A stretch of 64,000 nucleotides of DNA from Pseudomonadota bacterium (GTDB lineage Bacteria > Desulfobacterota > Binatia > Binatales > Binataceae): contig JAJPIG010000006.1 of NCBI GenBank assembly GCA_021324855.1, forward strand, positions 96,344 through 160,343, given 5' to 3'. Below are positions 53,136 to 61,131 of the stretch, one piece after another. Made by a program: the position numbers and the translations under genes. Under the pieces are notes generated by a model. The model saw only the letters and a program-made list of their open reading frames with translations. It had not been told where the DNA came from and ran no database searches. Each line of letters starts with the position of its first letter. Position 1 is the stretch's first letter.

Positions 53136-53555
53136 ATGGAACTGTGGTTTGAAACCAATCCGTTCGCCAATGGTTTTAATGGCCTGGATCGATTTTTCTC
53201 CGAAATGACCGGCGCGAAGAGCACGATCGTTCCGGCTGCCGATGTGATCGAGGACGAGGATGGCTACCGGTTCTACGTCGAGATGCCGGGCCTCGATGCG
53301 AACTCGGTCGAAGTTCATGCTGAAGAGGACTCGCTGGTGATTGAGGCGGAGCGCAAACGTCCCGAGTGGGCGAAGGAAGCGCGGATGCATCTGAACGAGC
53401 GCCACTACGGCAAACTGCGCCGGGCGTTTCGGCTGCCCGAGGATGCCGGCCAGGACGGGATCCGCGCGAGCTACAAGGATGGCGTGCTTGAAGTGAGCGT
53501 TCCCAAGCGGCCCGAATCCAAGCCGGTCCGCATCAAGGTCGAATATCAGAACTAA
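53136..53555 (+). CDS. Hsp20/alpha-crystallin family small heat shock protein
   Basis: A 139-residue sHSP. The alpha-crystallin domain spans about 30-130: VIEDEDGYRFYVEMPGLDANSVEVHAEEDSLVIEAERK, then RAFRLPEDAGQDGIRASYKDGVLEVSVPK with the conserved A-x-nn-GvL region. The C-terminal I-x-I/V-like tail reads VRIKVEYQN. It holds denatured proteins as an ATP-independent chaperone. No CIRCE element was seen upstream. Confidence 0.9.
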   Translation: MELWFETNPFANGFNGLDRFFSEMTGAKSTIVPAADVIEDEDGYRFYVEMPGLDANSVEVHAEEDSLVIEAERKRPEWAKEARMHLNERHYGKLRRAFRLPEDAGQDGIRASYKDGVLEVSVPKRPESKPVRIKVEYQN

Positions 53556-53563
53556 CTCGATCC

Positions 53564-53581
53564 CGCGCGATTCGTCGCGCG
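53564..53581 (+). terminator. Short UUCG-loop hairpin after hsp20
   Basis: CGCGCGA (53564-53570) and TCGCGCG (53575-53581) close a TTCG loop, with no clear T-tract after. It lies just past the hsp20 stop. Confidence 0.35.
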
Positions 53582-53596
53582 ACGTTTCAAATCAAA

Positions 53597-53634
53597 CCGG
53601 CTCGGCGGCGTCTCCCTCCTCGCCGCCGGGCCGG
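53597..53634 (+). terminator. GC-rich hairpin between hsp20 and lemA
   Basis: 14-bp arms (53597-53610 and 53621-53634) pair with one G-T wobble around a 10-nt pyrimidine loop. No long T-tract follows. It may end hsp20 transcription or fold in the lemA leader. Confidence 0.4.
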
Positions 53635-53697
53635 TGTCGTTATGATATTCTGCAAACAATTGTCGACGCCGCGTCGATAACCGAAAGGCGGTAGAGG

Positions 53698-54264
53698 ATG
53701 GGCCTTGCAATCGTCGTTATCATCGCCGTGATCGTGATCGCGGCTATCGCCGGCTACAACTCGCTCGTCAGTCTGCGCAACCAGGTGCAGAATGCATGGA
53801 GCCAGATCGACGTGCAGCTCAAGCGCCGCCACGATCTGATTCCGAACCTGATCGAGGCGGTCAAAGGCTACATGCAGTTCGAACGCGACACGCTCACACA
53901 GGTGGTCGAGGCGCGCGCCCGCGCGATCAGCGCTCCCGATCAGGCATCGCGAATCCAGGCCGAGAACCAATTGACCGGCGGCCTCGGACGGCTGCTCGCG
54001 GTGATGGAGAACTATCCGCAGCTCAAGTCCGATCAGAACGTCCTGCGCTTGCAGGAAGAGCTGACCACGACCGAGAACCAGATCAGCTTTGCGCGCCAGG
54101 CCTACAACGATCTTGTGATGCGCTTCAACACGCGCATCGAGGTGTTTCCGACCAACCTGATCGCGACCCAGTTCGGGTTCCATGAAGCCGAGCTGCTGAA
54201 AACCGCGCCCGAAGAGCAGGCGGCGCCGAAGGTCGATCTATCGCTCGGCGCGAAGCACGCCTGA
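53698..54264 (+). CDS. lemA: LemA family protein
   Basis: A 188-residue LemA protein. One N-terminal membrane helix (about 3-22) is followed by the hallmark YNSLVSLRNQVQNAWSQIDVQLKRRHDLIPNLIEAVKGYMQFE and a long coiled-coil bundle. It ends FNTRIEVFPTNLIATQFGF, also conserved. The biochemical function is unknown, but LemA genes often sit beside HtpX-like metalloproteases, as here (24-bp gap). Confidence 0.92.
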   Translation: MGLAIVVIIAVIVIAAIAGYNSLVSLRNQVQNAWSQIDVQLKRRHDLIPNLIEAVKGYMQFERDTLTQVVEARARAISAPDQASRIQAENQLTGGLGRLLAVMENYPQLKSDQNVLRLQEELTTTENQISFARQAYNDLVMRFNTRIEVFPTNLIATQFGFHEAELLKTAPEEQAAPKVDLSLGAKHA

Positions 54265-54288
54265 TCGATCGCAGCCCGATCGATTTCC

Positions 54289-55308
54289 ATGGCCGCGACT
54301 GATTTCCGGGCGCTCGAGCGCACCAATCGGCGCGAGACCGCGCTTCTGGTCGCCGTGTTCCTGATGTTGTTCACGGCGCTGGGCTTCGGACTCGACCTGC
54401 TGATCGGCGATCTTTATCTCACCGATACGGGCGGTATCGGCGGGGTGCCGCTGCTTACCGTCGCCGCGCTGATTATCGGCATCATCCAGGCGCTGGCATC
54501 CTACTATGGCGGGTCCCGCCTCGTGCTCGCGTCGGTCCACGCGCGCGCGCTCACGCCCGACACGCCGCAGCATCAGATGGTGCTCAATGTCATTCAGGAG
54601 ATGGCGGTCGCGGCGCGGATGCCGCCGCCGCGCGCCTACCTGATGGACGATCCGGCGCCGAACGCATTCGCGACCGGGCGCGATCCCGAGCATTCGGTGA
54701 TCTGCGTCACGCAGGGGCTGGTCAACACGATGGACCGCGAGGAATTGCAGGGCGTGATCGGCCATGAGATGGCGCACATCCGCGACTACGACATCCGGAC
54801 CATGATGATGATCGCGGTGCTCGTCGGCGGCATCGCGATGCTCGCCGATTTCGTCTATCGCTGGATGTGGTTCGGCGGTCCATCGCAGCGTCGGCGGAGC
54901 AGCTCCGACAACGGCGGCGGCAATGCCGGCGCGCTGATTTTGGTCGTCGTGATGCTGCTCGCGGTGCTGGCGCCGATCTTTTCGCAGTTGCTCGCGATGG
55001 CGGTGTCGCGGCAGCGCGAGTACCTGGCCGACGCCGCCTCGGTCGAGTTCACGCGCAATCCGCGGGCGCTGTTGCGCGCGCTCCAGACGATCGCGAACGT
55101 CGAATCGCCGCTGCGCAATGCGTCGCGCGGCACGGCGCATCTGTTCATCGTGAATCCGCTCGAAGGCGCGCGCGATGACGACGAGGGCTTCCTCGACAAT
55201 CTGCTCTCGACGCATCCGCCGCTCAGCCGCAGAATCGCGCGTTTGCAGGCGCTGTTGGATCAACCGGCGACGGCCGCCGCATCGTCGATGCAGGCGTCCG
55301 GTCATTGA
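54289..55308 (+). CDS. M48 family metalloprotease (HtpX-like)
   Basis: A 339-residue inner-membrane zinc protease. Membrane helices lie near 19-38, 55-72, 174-196 and about 217-242. The catalytic HEMAH is H159, E160 and H163, and the third ligand Glu is in REYLADAASVEF. It degrades misfolded membrane proteins. It forms a unit with LemA, and its 3' end is convergent with smpB with a 6-bp gap. Confidence 0.9.
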   Translation: MAATDFRALERTNRRETALLVAVFLMLFTALGFGLDLLIGDLYLTDTGGIGGVPLLTVAALIIGIIQALASYYGGSRLVLASVHARALTPDTPQHQMVLNVIQEMAVAARMPPPRAYLMDDPAPNAFATGRDPEHSVICVTQGLVNTMDREELQGVIGHEMAHIRDYDIRTMMMIAVLVGGIAMLADFVYRWMWFGGPSQRRRSSSDNGGGNAGALILVVVMLLAVLAPIFSQLLAMAVSRQREYLADAASVEFTRNPRALLRALQTIANVESPLRNASRGTAHLFIVNPLEGARDDDEGFLDNLLSTHPPLSRRIARLQALLDQPATAAASSMQASGH

Positions 55309-55314
55309 TCCAAC

Positions 55315-55800
55315 TTATCGATTTCTCGATTTCAGCATCCGTTCGATTTCGCGGCGGCTGGTCTTGCGCGCGATCGATTCGCGTTTGTCGTACATCCGCT
55401 TGCCCTTGGCGAGCGCGAGTTCGACCTTGGCGCGCCCGTTCTTGAAATAGAGTTTGAGCGGGACCAGCGAGTAGCCGCGCTCGCGCACCCGGCCCCATAG
55501 CCGATCGATCTCGCGCCGATGCATCAACAGTTTGCGCGGGCGCGTCTCGGCATGACTGAACTGGCCGGCCGGCGCATAGGCCGAGATGTGAACGCCGTGC
55601 AGGTACGCCTCGCCATCCTTGATGCGCGCGTAGCTGTCGCGCAGGTTCGCGCGATGACCGCGGAGCGACTTGACTTCGGTGCCGGTCAGCGCCAGCCCGC
55701 ATTCGAGCGTCTCCTCGACGAAGAAGTCATGGCGCGCCTTGCGATTGTCGACGATCAGCTCGTAGCCGTCGCGTTCGCGATTTTGCGCCTGGGAGGCCAT
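55315..55800 (-). CDS. smpB: SsrA-binding protein SmpB
   Basis: A 161-residue tmRNA partner that carries tmRNA into stalled ribosomes. The opening REGDYELIVDNRKARHDFFVEETLE and GTEVKSLRGHRANLRDSYARI are diagnostic. The C-terminal KGKRMYDKRESIARKTSRREIER tail is the helix that enters the mRNA channel. The tmRNA gene lies 1.4 kb away on the opposite strand. Confidence 0.95.
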   Translation of the reverse strand: MASQAQNRERDGYELIVDNRKARHDFFVEETLECGLALTGTEVKSLRGHRANLRDSYARIKDGEAYLHGVHISAYAPAGQFSHAETRPRKLLMHRREIDRLWGRVRERGYSLVPLKLYFKNGRAKVELALAKGKRMYDKRESIARKTSRREIERMLKSRNR

Positions 55801-55835
55801 CGTAAATTGAGTCTAGCTGCGACGCCGCCGTGCGG

Positions 55836-56996
55836 CTAATCGACCGCGCGCCGGCGCAGCTCAAGTTCAGGCTCAGCGGCGGATGCGGGCGCGGGTTCCG
55901 CGGGTTCGACGACGCCATCGGTCCAGAGTTGGAGCAATCCGTGGCCGACGGCAAGCAGCGTCGGCCCGATGAAGATGCCGACGAAGCCGAAGGCGAGCGT
56001 ACCACCCAGCACGCCAAGCAGAATCAGGATGAGGGGAGTCGAGCCCGAACCGGCCATCAGGATCGGCCGCAGCAGATGCTCGAGCAGGCCGCCAATCATA
56101 AGTCCCCAGATGATAATGAAAATGCCCCAAGCCATTGCGCCTTCTTGAATCAGCCAGATTGCAGATGGAATCCAGATGATTGCAGTGCCGGCTGGTATAA
56201 AAGAAAGGATAAAGGTCGCGAAACCGAGTACGAAGGCCCCGGGGACGCCCGCGGTCAGGAAGCCGACGCCGAACAGGATGCCCTGAATAATCGACGTGCC
56301 AATCATCGCGTAGACGACGCCGCGCACGGTGAGTGCTGCTATTTCGACCAGACGTTCGGCCTCGCTACCGCAAATACGATAGACCGCGCCATAGAGCCGT
56401 CGCTCGACAGCGACGCCGTCGCGATAAAGGAAGAAGCAGATCACCAGGCTGACGCCGATCTCCAGCAAGCCCTGGCCGAGCAGCTTACCGAAATCGAGCG
56501 CAACTTTCGCAAACCATCCGATCACCTGCTCGAGTGCCGCCGACTGACTCGTGACATCCTGGCTGAATGCGATCCAGTATTCGCGGATGCGTTCACCAAC
56601 CATCGGAATCTTTCCGAGCCATTCGGGCGGCTGCGGTGGTCCTTCCGCGAGCGCATGATGAGCCGCGGCCACGACTGCGCGGACGTTGTCGACCAAATGC
56701 GAGCCGAGAATCGCGAACGGAACGATAATCACCGCCGCGAGCAGCATCACCATCGCGAGTGCGGAGATGGTCTTGCGCCCGCCGGTCAACCGGGTCATCG
56801 CGAGAAACACCGGCCAAGTCGAGAAACAGAGCACGGCAGCCAGGATCAGCGCCGAAACGAACGGCAGCAGGACTACTGCGCATCCCGCCACCAGCATCAG
56901 CAGGACGAACAAACCGACGGCTGCTTCAACCGGCGGACGACGCGGCTCGGGCAGGATGCTTTCGGGCGGCGTTTTCGGCTGTGCAGACGGCGGCAT
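55836..56996 (-). CDS. AI-2E family transporter (PerM-like)
   Basis: A 386-residue membrane protein of the AI-2E/PerM family, with about eight helices. It has the SALILAAVLCFSTWPVF opening and the pattern AMIGTSIIQGILFGVGFLTAGVPGAFVLGFATFILSFIPAGTAIIWIP, typical of the family core. Members export varied substrates including AI-2 and Na+/H+; the substrate here is unknown. It sits between smpB and ssrA without an obvious functional link. Confidence 0.88.
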   Translation of the reverse strand: MPPSAQPKTPPESILPEPRRPPVEAAVGLFVLLMLVAGCAVVLLPFVSALILAAVLCFSTWPVFLAMTRLTGGRKTISALAMVMLLAAVIIVPFAILGSHLVDNVRAVVAAAHHALAEGPPQPPEWLGKIPMVGERIREYWIAFSQDVTSQSAALEQVIGWFAKVALDFGKLLGQGLLEIGVSLVICFFLYRDGVAVERRLYGAVYRICGSEAERLVEIAALTVRGVVYAMIGTSIIQGILFGVGFLTAGVPGAFVLGFATFILSFIPAGTAIIWIPSAIWLIQEGAMAWGIFIIIWGLMIGGLLEHLLRPILMAGSGSTPLILILLGVLGGTLAFGFVGIFIGPTLLAVGHGLLQLWTDGVVEPAEPAPASAAEPELELRRRAVD

Positions 56997-57096
56997 CGGA
57001 TCACTCCCGCTTCCTCGAAGGGACCGGGCATCAGCCAGTCTACCCGGTCATAGACGTCGGTAATACCCTCGATTTCGGGCGCATCGGATGGAGCGG

Positions 57097-57125
57097 TTGT
57101 TTGGGGCGGATGACGTACCTATATT
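57097..57125 (+). promoter_or_regulatory. ssrA promoter
   Basis: TTGTTT (57097-57102), a 17-bp spacer, then TATATT (57120-57125), about 38 bp before the mature tmRNA 5' end. A second TATATAA at 57129-57135 could be an alternative -10. Confidence 0.6.
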
Positions 57126-57162
57126 GGGTATATAACCGTCATCGATCCTCGCGAGTCGGCCT

Positions 57163-57522
57163 GGGGGCGAAACGGGTTCGACGGAGACAAGAGGGTTATG
57201 GTCGCACGCCGGGATGCTGTTGGCCCGTTAAACAAACAGAACTGCGAAATTTATCCGCAGACAATAACGGTTACCTTCTGGCGGCCTAACGGCCGCTGGC
57301 GTTCCGCCGCGATTCGCCCATGATCGCGGGCCGGGACGTCATTTAATGGGCTAGGTCCGCGCCGTTCGCCGGTTGGGCGCCGGATCGAAACTCAAACCGG
57401 ATTGCCCTTCGAAAGCCCGTCCGTGGGCGTTGGGAGGGCGAGCTAAAAATCGCGGACTAAGCGTGTAGTGGCCATGGCCGGAAGGTCTTCGGACGGGGGT
57501 TCAATTCCCCCCGCCTCCACCA
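57163..57522 (+). ncRNA. ssrA: Transfer-messenger RNA (tmRNA)
   Basis: A one-piece tmRNA of about 360 nt. The 5' end GGGGGCG with GAAACGGGTTCGACGG pairs with the 3' CGCCTCC, and the T-arm GGGGGTTCAATTCCCCC leads to an encoded ACCA end. The tag frame resumes at GCA 57257 and reads ADNNGYLLAA, then TAA (57287-57289). It rescues stalled ribosomes with SmpB. The 3' end lies next to an integrase relic. Confidence 0.95.
57257..57289 (+). other. tmRNA proteolysis-tag reading frame (ADNNGYLLAA)
   Basis: Ten codons GCA to GCC are followed by TAA inside ssrA. The C-terminal LAA is the degradation signal recognised by ClpXP-type proteases. Confidence 0.93.
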
Positions 57523-57933
57523 AAATTCTCTAGGAAATTCCCGACTTTTTCCTAACACCCCCTTGTGGGGTCCGGTCAGGGGTCCGGTTTTTCCTCCTGC
57601 CACCGCCTCCGACGGCCCCTGCGGCCCGGCCGCAATCAGCGGTCCGAGGAAGTCCTTACGGATGTATACCCACGGAAGCATCGGGATTTCGCGGATCGAA
57701 CCCATCGTTCTGGGCGCGTTCTCCTCGCCAGCGTCGCTGCTGCGCGAAATCGAAACGATCCCCCGCTTCGGATCGATGTCTTTCCAGCGGCATGCGCCAC
57801 GGTTAGTCGGCCGCGCTGTGTCGTAAGGTTCAATTCGGCCCCCGAGTCAAAGCGGAGCTTCTAAATTGATCTAGGCGGCCATCAACGAAAAGGCTCCTGT
57901 AACCGGTCGTGAAGCCAAAAAAACGCTTTATTT
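57523..57933. other. Gap between ssrA and tRNA-Ser with traces of an integrated element
   Basis: The gap lies between the two 3' ends of ssrA (plus) and tRNA-Ser (minus), both common integration sites. It holds the integrase relic and, after the tmRNA end, a near-tandem GGGGTCCGGT (57567-57593). A short match to the tmRNA 3' CCGCCTCC occurs at about 57604, too short to call an att repeat. Confidence 0.5.
57660..57831 (-). pseudogene. Tyrosine recombinase (phage integrase) fragment
   Basis: Read on the minus strand, the stretch gives CRWKDIDPKRGIVSISRS, then AGEENAPRT and SIREIPMLP. This is the core of a tyrosine recombinase catalytic domain (R..W.DID..R..I...RS..K and REIP-L), lacking the remaining catalytic residues. 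The preceding residues are frame-mixed with the adjoining frame, indicating decay. Its position just past the tmRNA fits an island integrated at ssrA that has since been lost. Confidence 0.6.
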
Positions 57934-58025
<92 letters not shown>

Positions 58026-58098
58026 GGCTGAGGCTCGGTCGGAATTTGATCACTATGCGCTCGGGCACCAGCGCGCAAGAGCGACCCGCGCCGTGCGT

Positions 58099-59649
58099 CT
58101 ATTGTGTCTGCACGACGCCGGCTGCGAACGCTACGGCCGCGGACGCGGTCAACAGCTCGGCCTTGGTGCGCACCAATGTATAACGCGCGTTGGCAAGGTC
58201 GCGCTCGGCCGTAAGCAATTCCACGATTGTGCTGAGCCCCTGCCGGTAGGTTTCGAGATTCGCATTGTAAGCCTCGGTCGTCGCCGCCATCAGGCTCTGC
58301 GCGTAATTGTATTTGCTGAGCGACGATTCGAATTCGTAATAGGCGCGCCATACCTCGGCGATTGCGTCGACTTCGAGCGTATGGAGATTGGCGCGCGCCG
58401 CGTCGCGCTCCGCTTCCGCCCGCCGTTCATCATTCATATGCCGGAAGCCCGTAAAAATATCCCAATGTAGGGTCAGCAGCGCCGAGTATTGAGGCTGACC
58501 GGTCTGGATGGTGCGTGGCTGGACGAAAGTGAAGTTCCATAAATCTTCGCCGTAGGCGCCGGACAGTCCGACAGTTGGAAAAAACTGGGCACGCGCCTCC
58601 GCAACCTGCGCCTCGCTCGCACGCAATTCGGCCATCCGGGCCGCGAGGTCGGGACGCCGTCGGCGCGCCTGGTCGATCAATCTATCGACGGCGCTGCCCA
58701 GCGACTTCGGCACCGCGAGGCGCTCGAGGGTTTCCAGATGCAAGTCGAAATTCGCCGGGACTCCAAGTGCGACCGCGAGCTCAGCCTGCGCATCATGAAC
58801 CAGCAGGCGCGCGTTAGCCAGGTCGAATTCCGATTGCGCAACGCGCTCCTTCGCGAGCAACAGTTCGGGTTCGGTAGCGAGCCCGAGAGCGACACGCTGG
58901 CGGACGGCATCGAAATCGGTTTGAGCCAGCTCAAGATTGCGTTCTGCGGCGGTGACCGACGCCAGCGCGCCATCGAGGCCGTAAAATGCGCTTTGCGTCT
59001 CGAACACGACCTCTTGGATCGTACGATTGAACGCATAGTTCGAAGCGATAAGACGTTCGCGCGCCGCATCCGCCGCCGAACGCCTGCGGCCGAAATCCAG
59101 CAGCACGTACATCACGTTCACCAGCGGCTCGGATTGCCACTGGTTAACCGCGCCGATCGACCCCGGGAGCTCGAACGGGAGCCTCGCATAGCCGCTGTCG
59201 GCTTCGGCGCTTGCCTGGGGATAATAGGGAGCCTGGGCGGCGCCAAACTCGGCGGCTGCCGCAACCGCCGAACTCCAGGCACTTCGTGTGCGCGGATTGT
59301 TGCGCAACGCGAGCGCTATTGCGGCATCGAGGTCGTAGGTCGGCGGACTGGGCGAAACGCCGCGCGGTGCGATGAGGTCGCTCTGCGCCGGCGTGTGCGC
59401 GGCGGCGATCGCCGGCCCCGCGGTCCATTCCTGCTCCGCGCTTGCAGGCGCCCATCGATCCGGATGAATCGCAGGCTGATCGGACAGGTCGGCGCATCCG
59501 ACTGCGAACAGCAGCGGCGCGAGTAGCACAGCGCACAGGCTCGCACGCACAAAGTCGATCACAGCCGTCGCGAGCTCCTGGGTTGGCTCGCAAGCCGAGT
59601 CGAGAGCAACACTCCGTCTTAGCGGCGTCCCCGAGTTTCGATTGTTCAT
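58099..59649 (-). CDS. TolC family outer-membrane efflux lipoprotein
   Basis: A protein of up to 516 residues, an outer-membrane factor of the NodT/OprM type. A lipobox follows the signal (LAPLLFAVGCADLS). The OEP repeats follow: AIALALRNNPRTRSAWSS, EVVFETQSAFYGLDGALA, LELAQTDFDAVRQRVALGLAT, a second half with RRRPDLAARMAELRASEAQVAEARAQFFPTVGLSGAYG, and a C-terminal coiled coil ending TVRTKAELLTASAA. A GTG about 28 codons downstream could be the true start and would give a standard signal peptide. It is divergent from the ytcA-hlyD-fusc unit, which it probably serves. Confidence 0.87.
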   Translation of the reverse strand: MNNRNSGTPLRRSVALDSACEPTQELATAVIDFVRASLCAVLLAPLLFAVGCADLSDQPAIHPDRWAPASAEQEWTAGPAIAAAHTPAQSDLIAPRGVSPSPPTYDLDAAIALALRNNPRTRSAWSSAVAAAAEFGAAQAPYYPQASAEADSGYARLPFELPGSIGAVNQWQSEPLVNVMYVLLDFGRRRSAADAARERLIASNYAFNRTIQEVVFETQSAFYGLDGALASVTAAERNLELAQTDFDAVRQRVALGLATEPELLLAKERVAQSEFDLANARLLVHDAQAELAVALGVPANFDLHLETLERLAVPKSLGSAVDRLIDQARRRRPDLAARMAELRASEAQVAEARAQFFPTVGLSGAYGEDLWNFTFVQPRTIQTGQPQYSALLTLHWDIFTGFRHMNDERRAEAERDAARANLHTLEVDAIAEVWRAYYEFESSLSKYNYAQSLMAATTEAYNANLETYRQGLSTIVELLTAERDLANARYTLVRTKAELLTASAAVAFAAGVVQTQ

Positions 59650-59774
59650 ATGAGTCCGAATGGTAGCGGCGCGAGGGCTGAAGCGCAGCATTCGCGATAC
59701 ACGTGGTGTAACGGAATCGCACAGCCCTCAATTGATTCGGCGATCAGGCTTCGTCAAAATCGAGGCGCCGATCG

Positions 59775-60056
59775 ATGATGACAGGCAGGATACGGGGACT
59801 TGCGCAATTAAAGGCCGCCGCCCTTGTGGGGGTATTCGGACTCGACGGCTGTGATCCCGTGGTCAATATCGCGGGCGCCAACTTTCCCGCCTGGCTCCTT
59901 TGCGCGATTGCAGGCGCGCTGCTGACAGCCGCGGTTCGTCCACTCCTGATTGTAAGCCGGCTCGAACCTCATCTGGGTCCGCGCCCGCTGATCTATTCGA
60001 GCCTCGCGGTGCTGTTCGGCTGTACCGTCTGGCTGATTTTCTTCAACCGGATCTGA
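59775..60056 (+). CDS. YtcA family small membrane lipoprotein
   Basis: A 93-residue protein with a lipobox-like VFGLDGCDPVVNIAGANFPAWLLC and two hydrophobic helices (about 37-53 and 74-90). This is the YtcA pattern, typically encoded first in operons with an HlyD-type fusion protein and a FUSC inner-membrane protein. Its role in the exporter is unknown. The next gene starts 6 bp after its stop. Confidence 0.78.
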   Translation: MMTGRIRGLAQLKAAALVGVFGLDGCDPVVNIAGANFPAWLLCAIAGALLTAAVRPLLIVSRLEPHLGPRPLIYSSLAVLFGCTVWLIFFNRI

Positions 60057-60062
60057 CGCGGC

Positions 60063-61127
60063 GTGCCAGACGAGCCATCCGAGCAGGCGTCTGGTCCTAT
60101 TATCCGCATCGCGGGAGGACTTGTCGGCGCGCTGATCGTCATCGCCGCGATCGCGATCGCGATTTATGTCACGCGCCTCTACTATCTTTACCCGCGCACT
60201 GATGACGCCTACGTGCGCGCGAATGTAGTCGGGATTGCGCCTCATGTCAGCGGACCGATCGTCGACCTACCGGTGCATGATAATCAGCACGTCAGGCCCG
60301 GCGAGTTGCTGTTCGTAGTCGACCCGCGCCCGTACAAATCGGTTCTTGATCGCGCGGAGGCTGAACTCGCGTTGACCAACCTCCAGATCAAAGCGCTCGA
60401 GGATGCGATCCGTGCCGCCGAGGCGCGCCGCGCACAGCTTGCGGCCACGGCCGCCTACGACAAACAGTATCTCGATCGAATCGAACCGCTGCTGAATCGC
60501 CATTTCGTCACCGCCAACGACGTCTTCAACGCGCGGAGCAGGGTACGGGCCGATGAAGCCGCGATCGACAACGCGCGGAGCGAAGTGCGCCGGGCGCAGA
60601 ACGATCTCGGGCAATACGGCGATATCAACGCGCGCCGCAAAGCCGCCGAGGCAGCGGTCTACGACGCGAAACTGAATGTTGATTACTGTTACGTGCGTGC
60701 GCCCTTCGATGCCTACGTTACAAACCTCAATATCGCCGTCGGCCAGTATGCGAACGAGGGCCGGCAAGTTCTGAGCCTGGTCGACAACCGCACCTGGTAC
60801 GTGATGGCTAATTTTCGCGAGAACTTCCTCGCTCACATCCGGCCCGGGATGTCGGTCGACGTCTACCTGCTGAGTTATCCGAATCATCGCTTCCGCGGCG
60901 TGGTGCAGGGGGTCGGATGGGCGCTGTATCAAAACAACGGCGCCAGTATCGAAGGCCTGCCCAAGGTCGAACCGACGCTGAATTGGGTGCGGCTGTCGCA
61001 GCGATTTCCGGTCCGGATCATCCTTGAGGACCCCGATCCCGCCTATCCTTTCAGAATGGGCGCGACGGCAGTGGTTACCATTCAGGGTTTTCGCGGATCG
61101 GAACGGGTTCGCGGCTCCCAACACTGA
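60063..61127 (+). CDS. HlyD family periplasmic adaptor (membrane fusion protein)
   Basis: A 354-residue adaptor. One N-terminal membrane helix (IRIAGGLVGALIVIAAIAIAIYVT) is followed by a lipoyl half-motif (TDDAYVRANVVGIAPHVSGPIVDLPVHDNQHVRPGELLFVVDP), a roughly 100-residue coiled-coil hairpin, then the second lipoyl half and beta domain (VRAPFDAYVTNLNIAVGQYANEGRQVLSLVD). The AaeA/EmrA type bridges the inner-membrane pump to an outer-membrane factor. The start is GTG. It is cotranscribed with YtcA and FUSC. Confidence 0.9.
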   Translation: MPDEPSEQASGPIIRIAGGLVGALIVIAAIAIAIYVTRLYYLYPRTDDAYVRANVVGIAPHVSGPIVDLPVHDNQHVRPGELLFVVDPRPYKSVLDRAEAELALTNLQIKALEDAIRAAEARRAQLAATAAYDKQYLDRIEPLLNRHFVTANDVFNARSRVRADEAAIDNARSEVRRAQNDLGQYGDINARRKAAEAAVYDAKLNVDYCYVRAPFDAYVTNLNIAVGQYANEGRQVLSLVDNRTWYVMANFRENFLAHIRPGMSVDVYLLSYPNHRFRGVVQGVGWALYQNNGASIEGLPKVEPTLNWVRLSQRFPVRIILEDPDPAYPFRMGATAVVTIQGFRGSERVRGSQH

Positions 61128-61131
61128 AACC

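Noticed and set aside
55830-57053. Plus-strand open frame of about 400 codons opposite the AI-2E transporter
   Set aside because: It is antisense to a clear membrane protein gene and is full of Asp/Arg/Gln without any motif.
57457-57705. Minus-strand 82-codon open frame across the tmRNA 3' end
   Set aside because: Its C-terminal half is the complement of the tmRNA acceptor/T-arm and gives the familiar spurious RRGELNPRPK string. Only its N-terminal part is meaningful, as the integrase relic.
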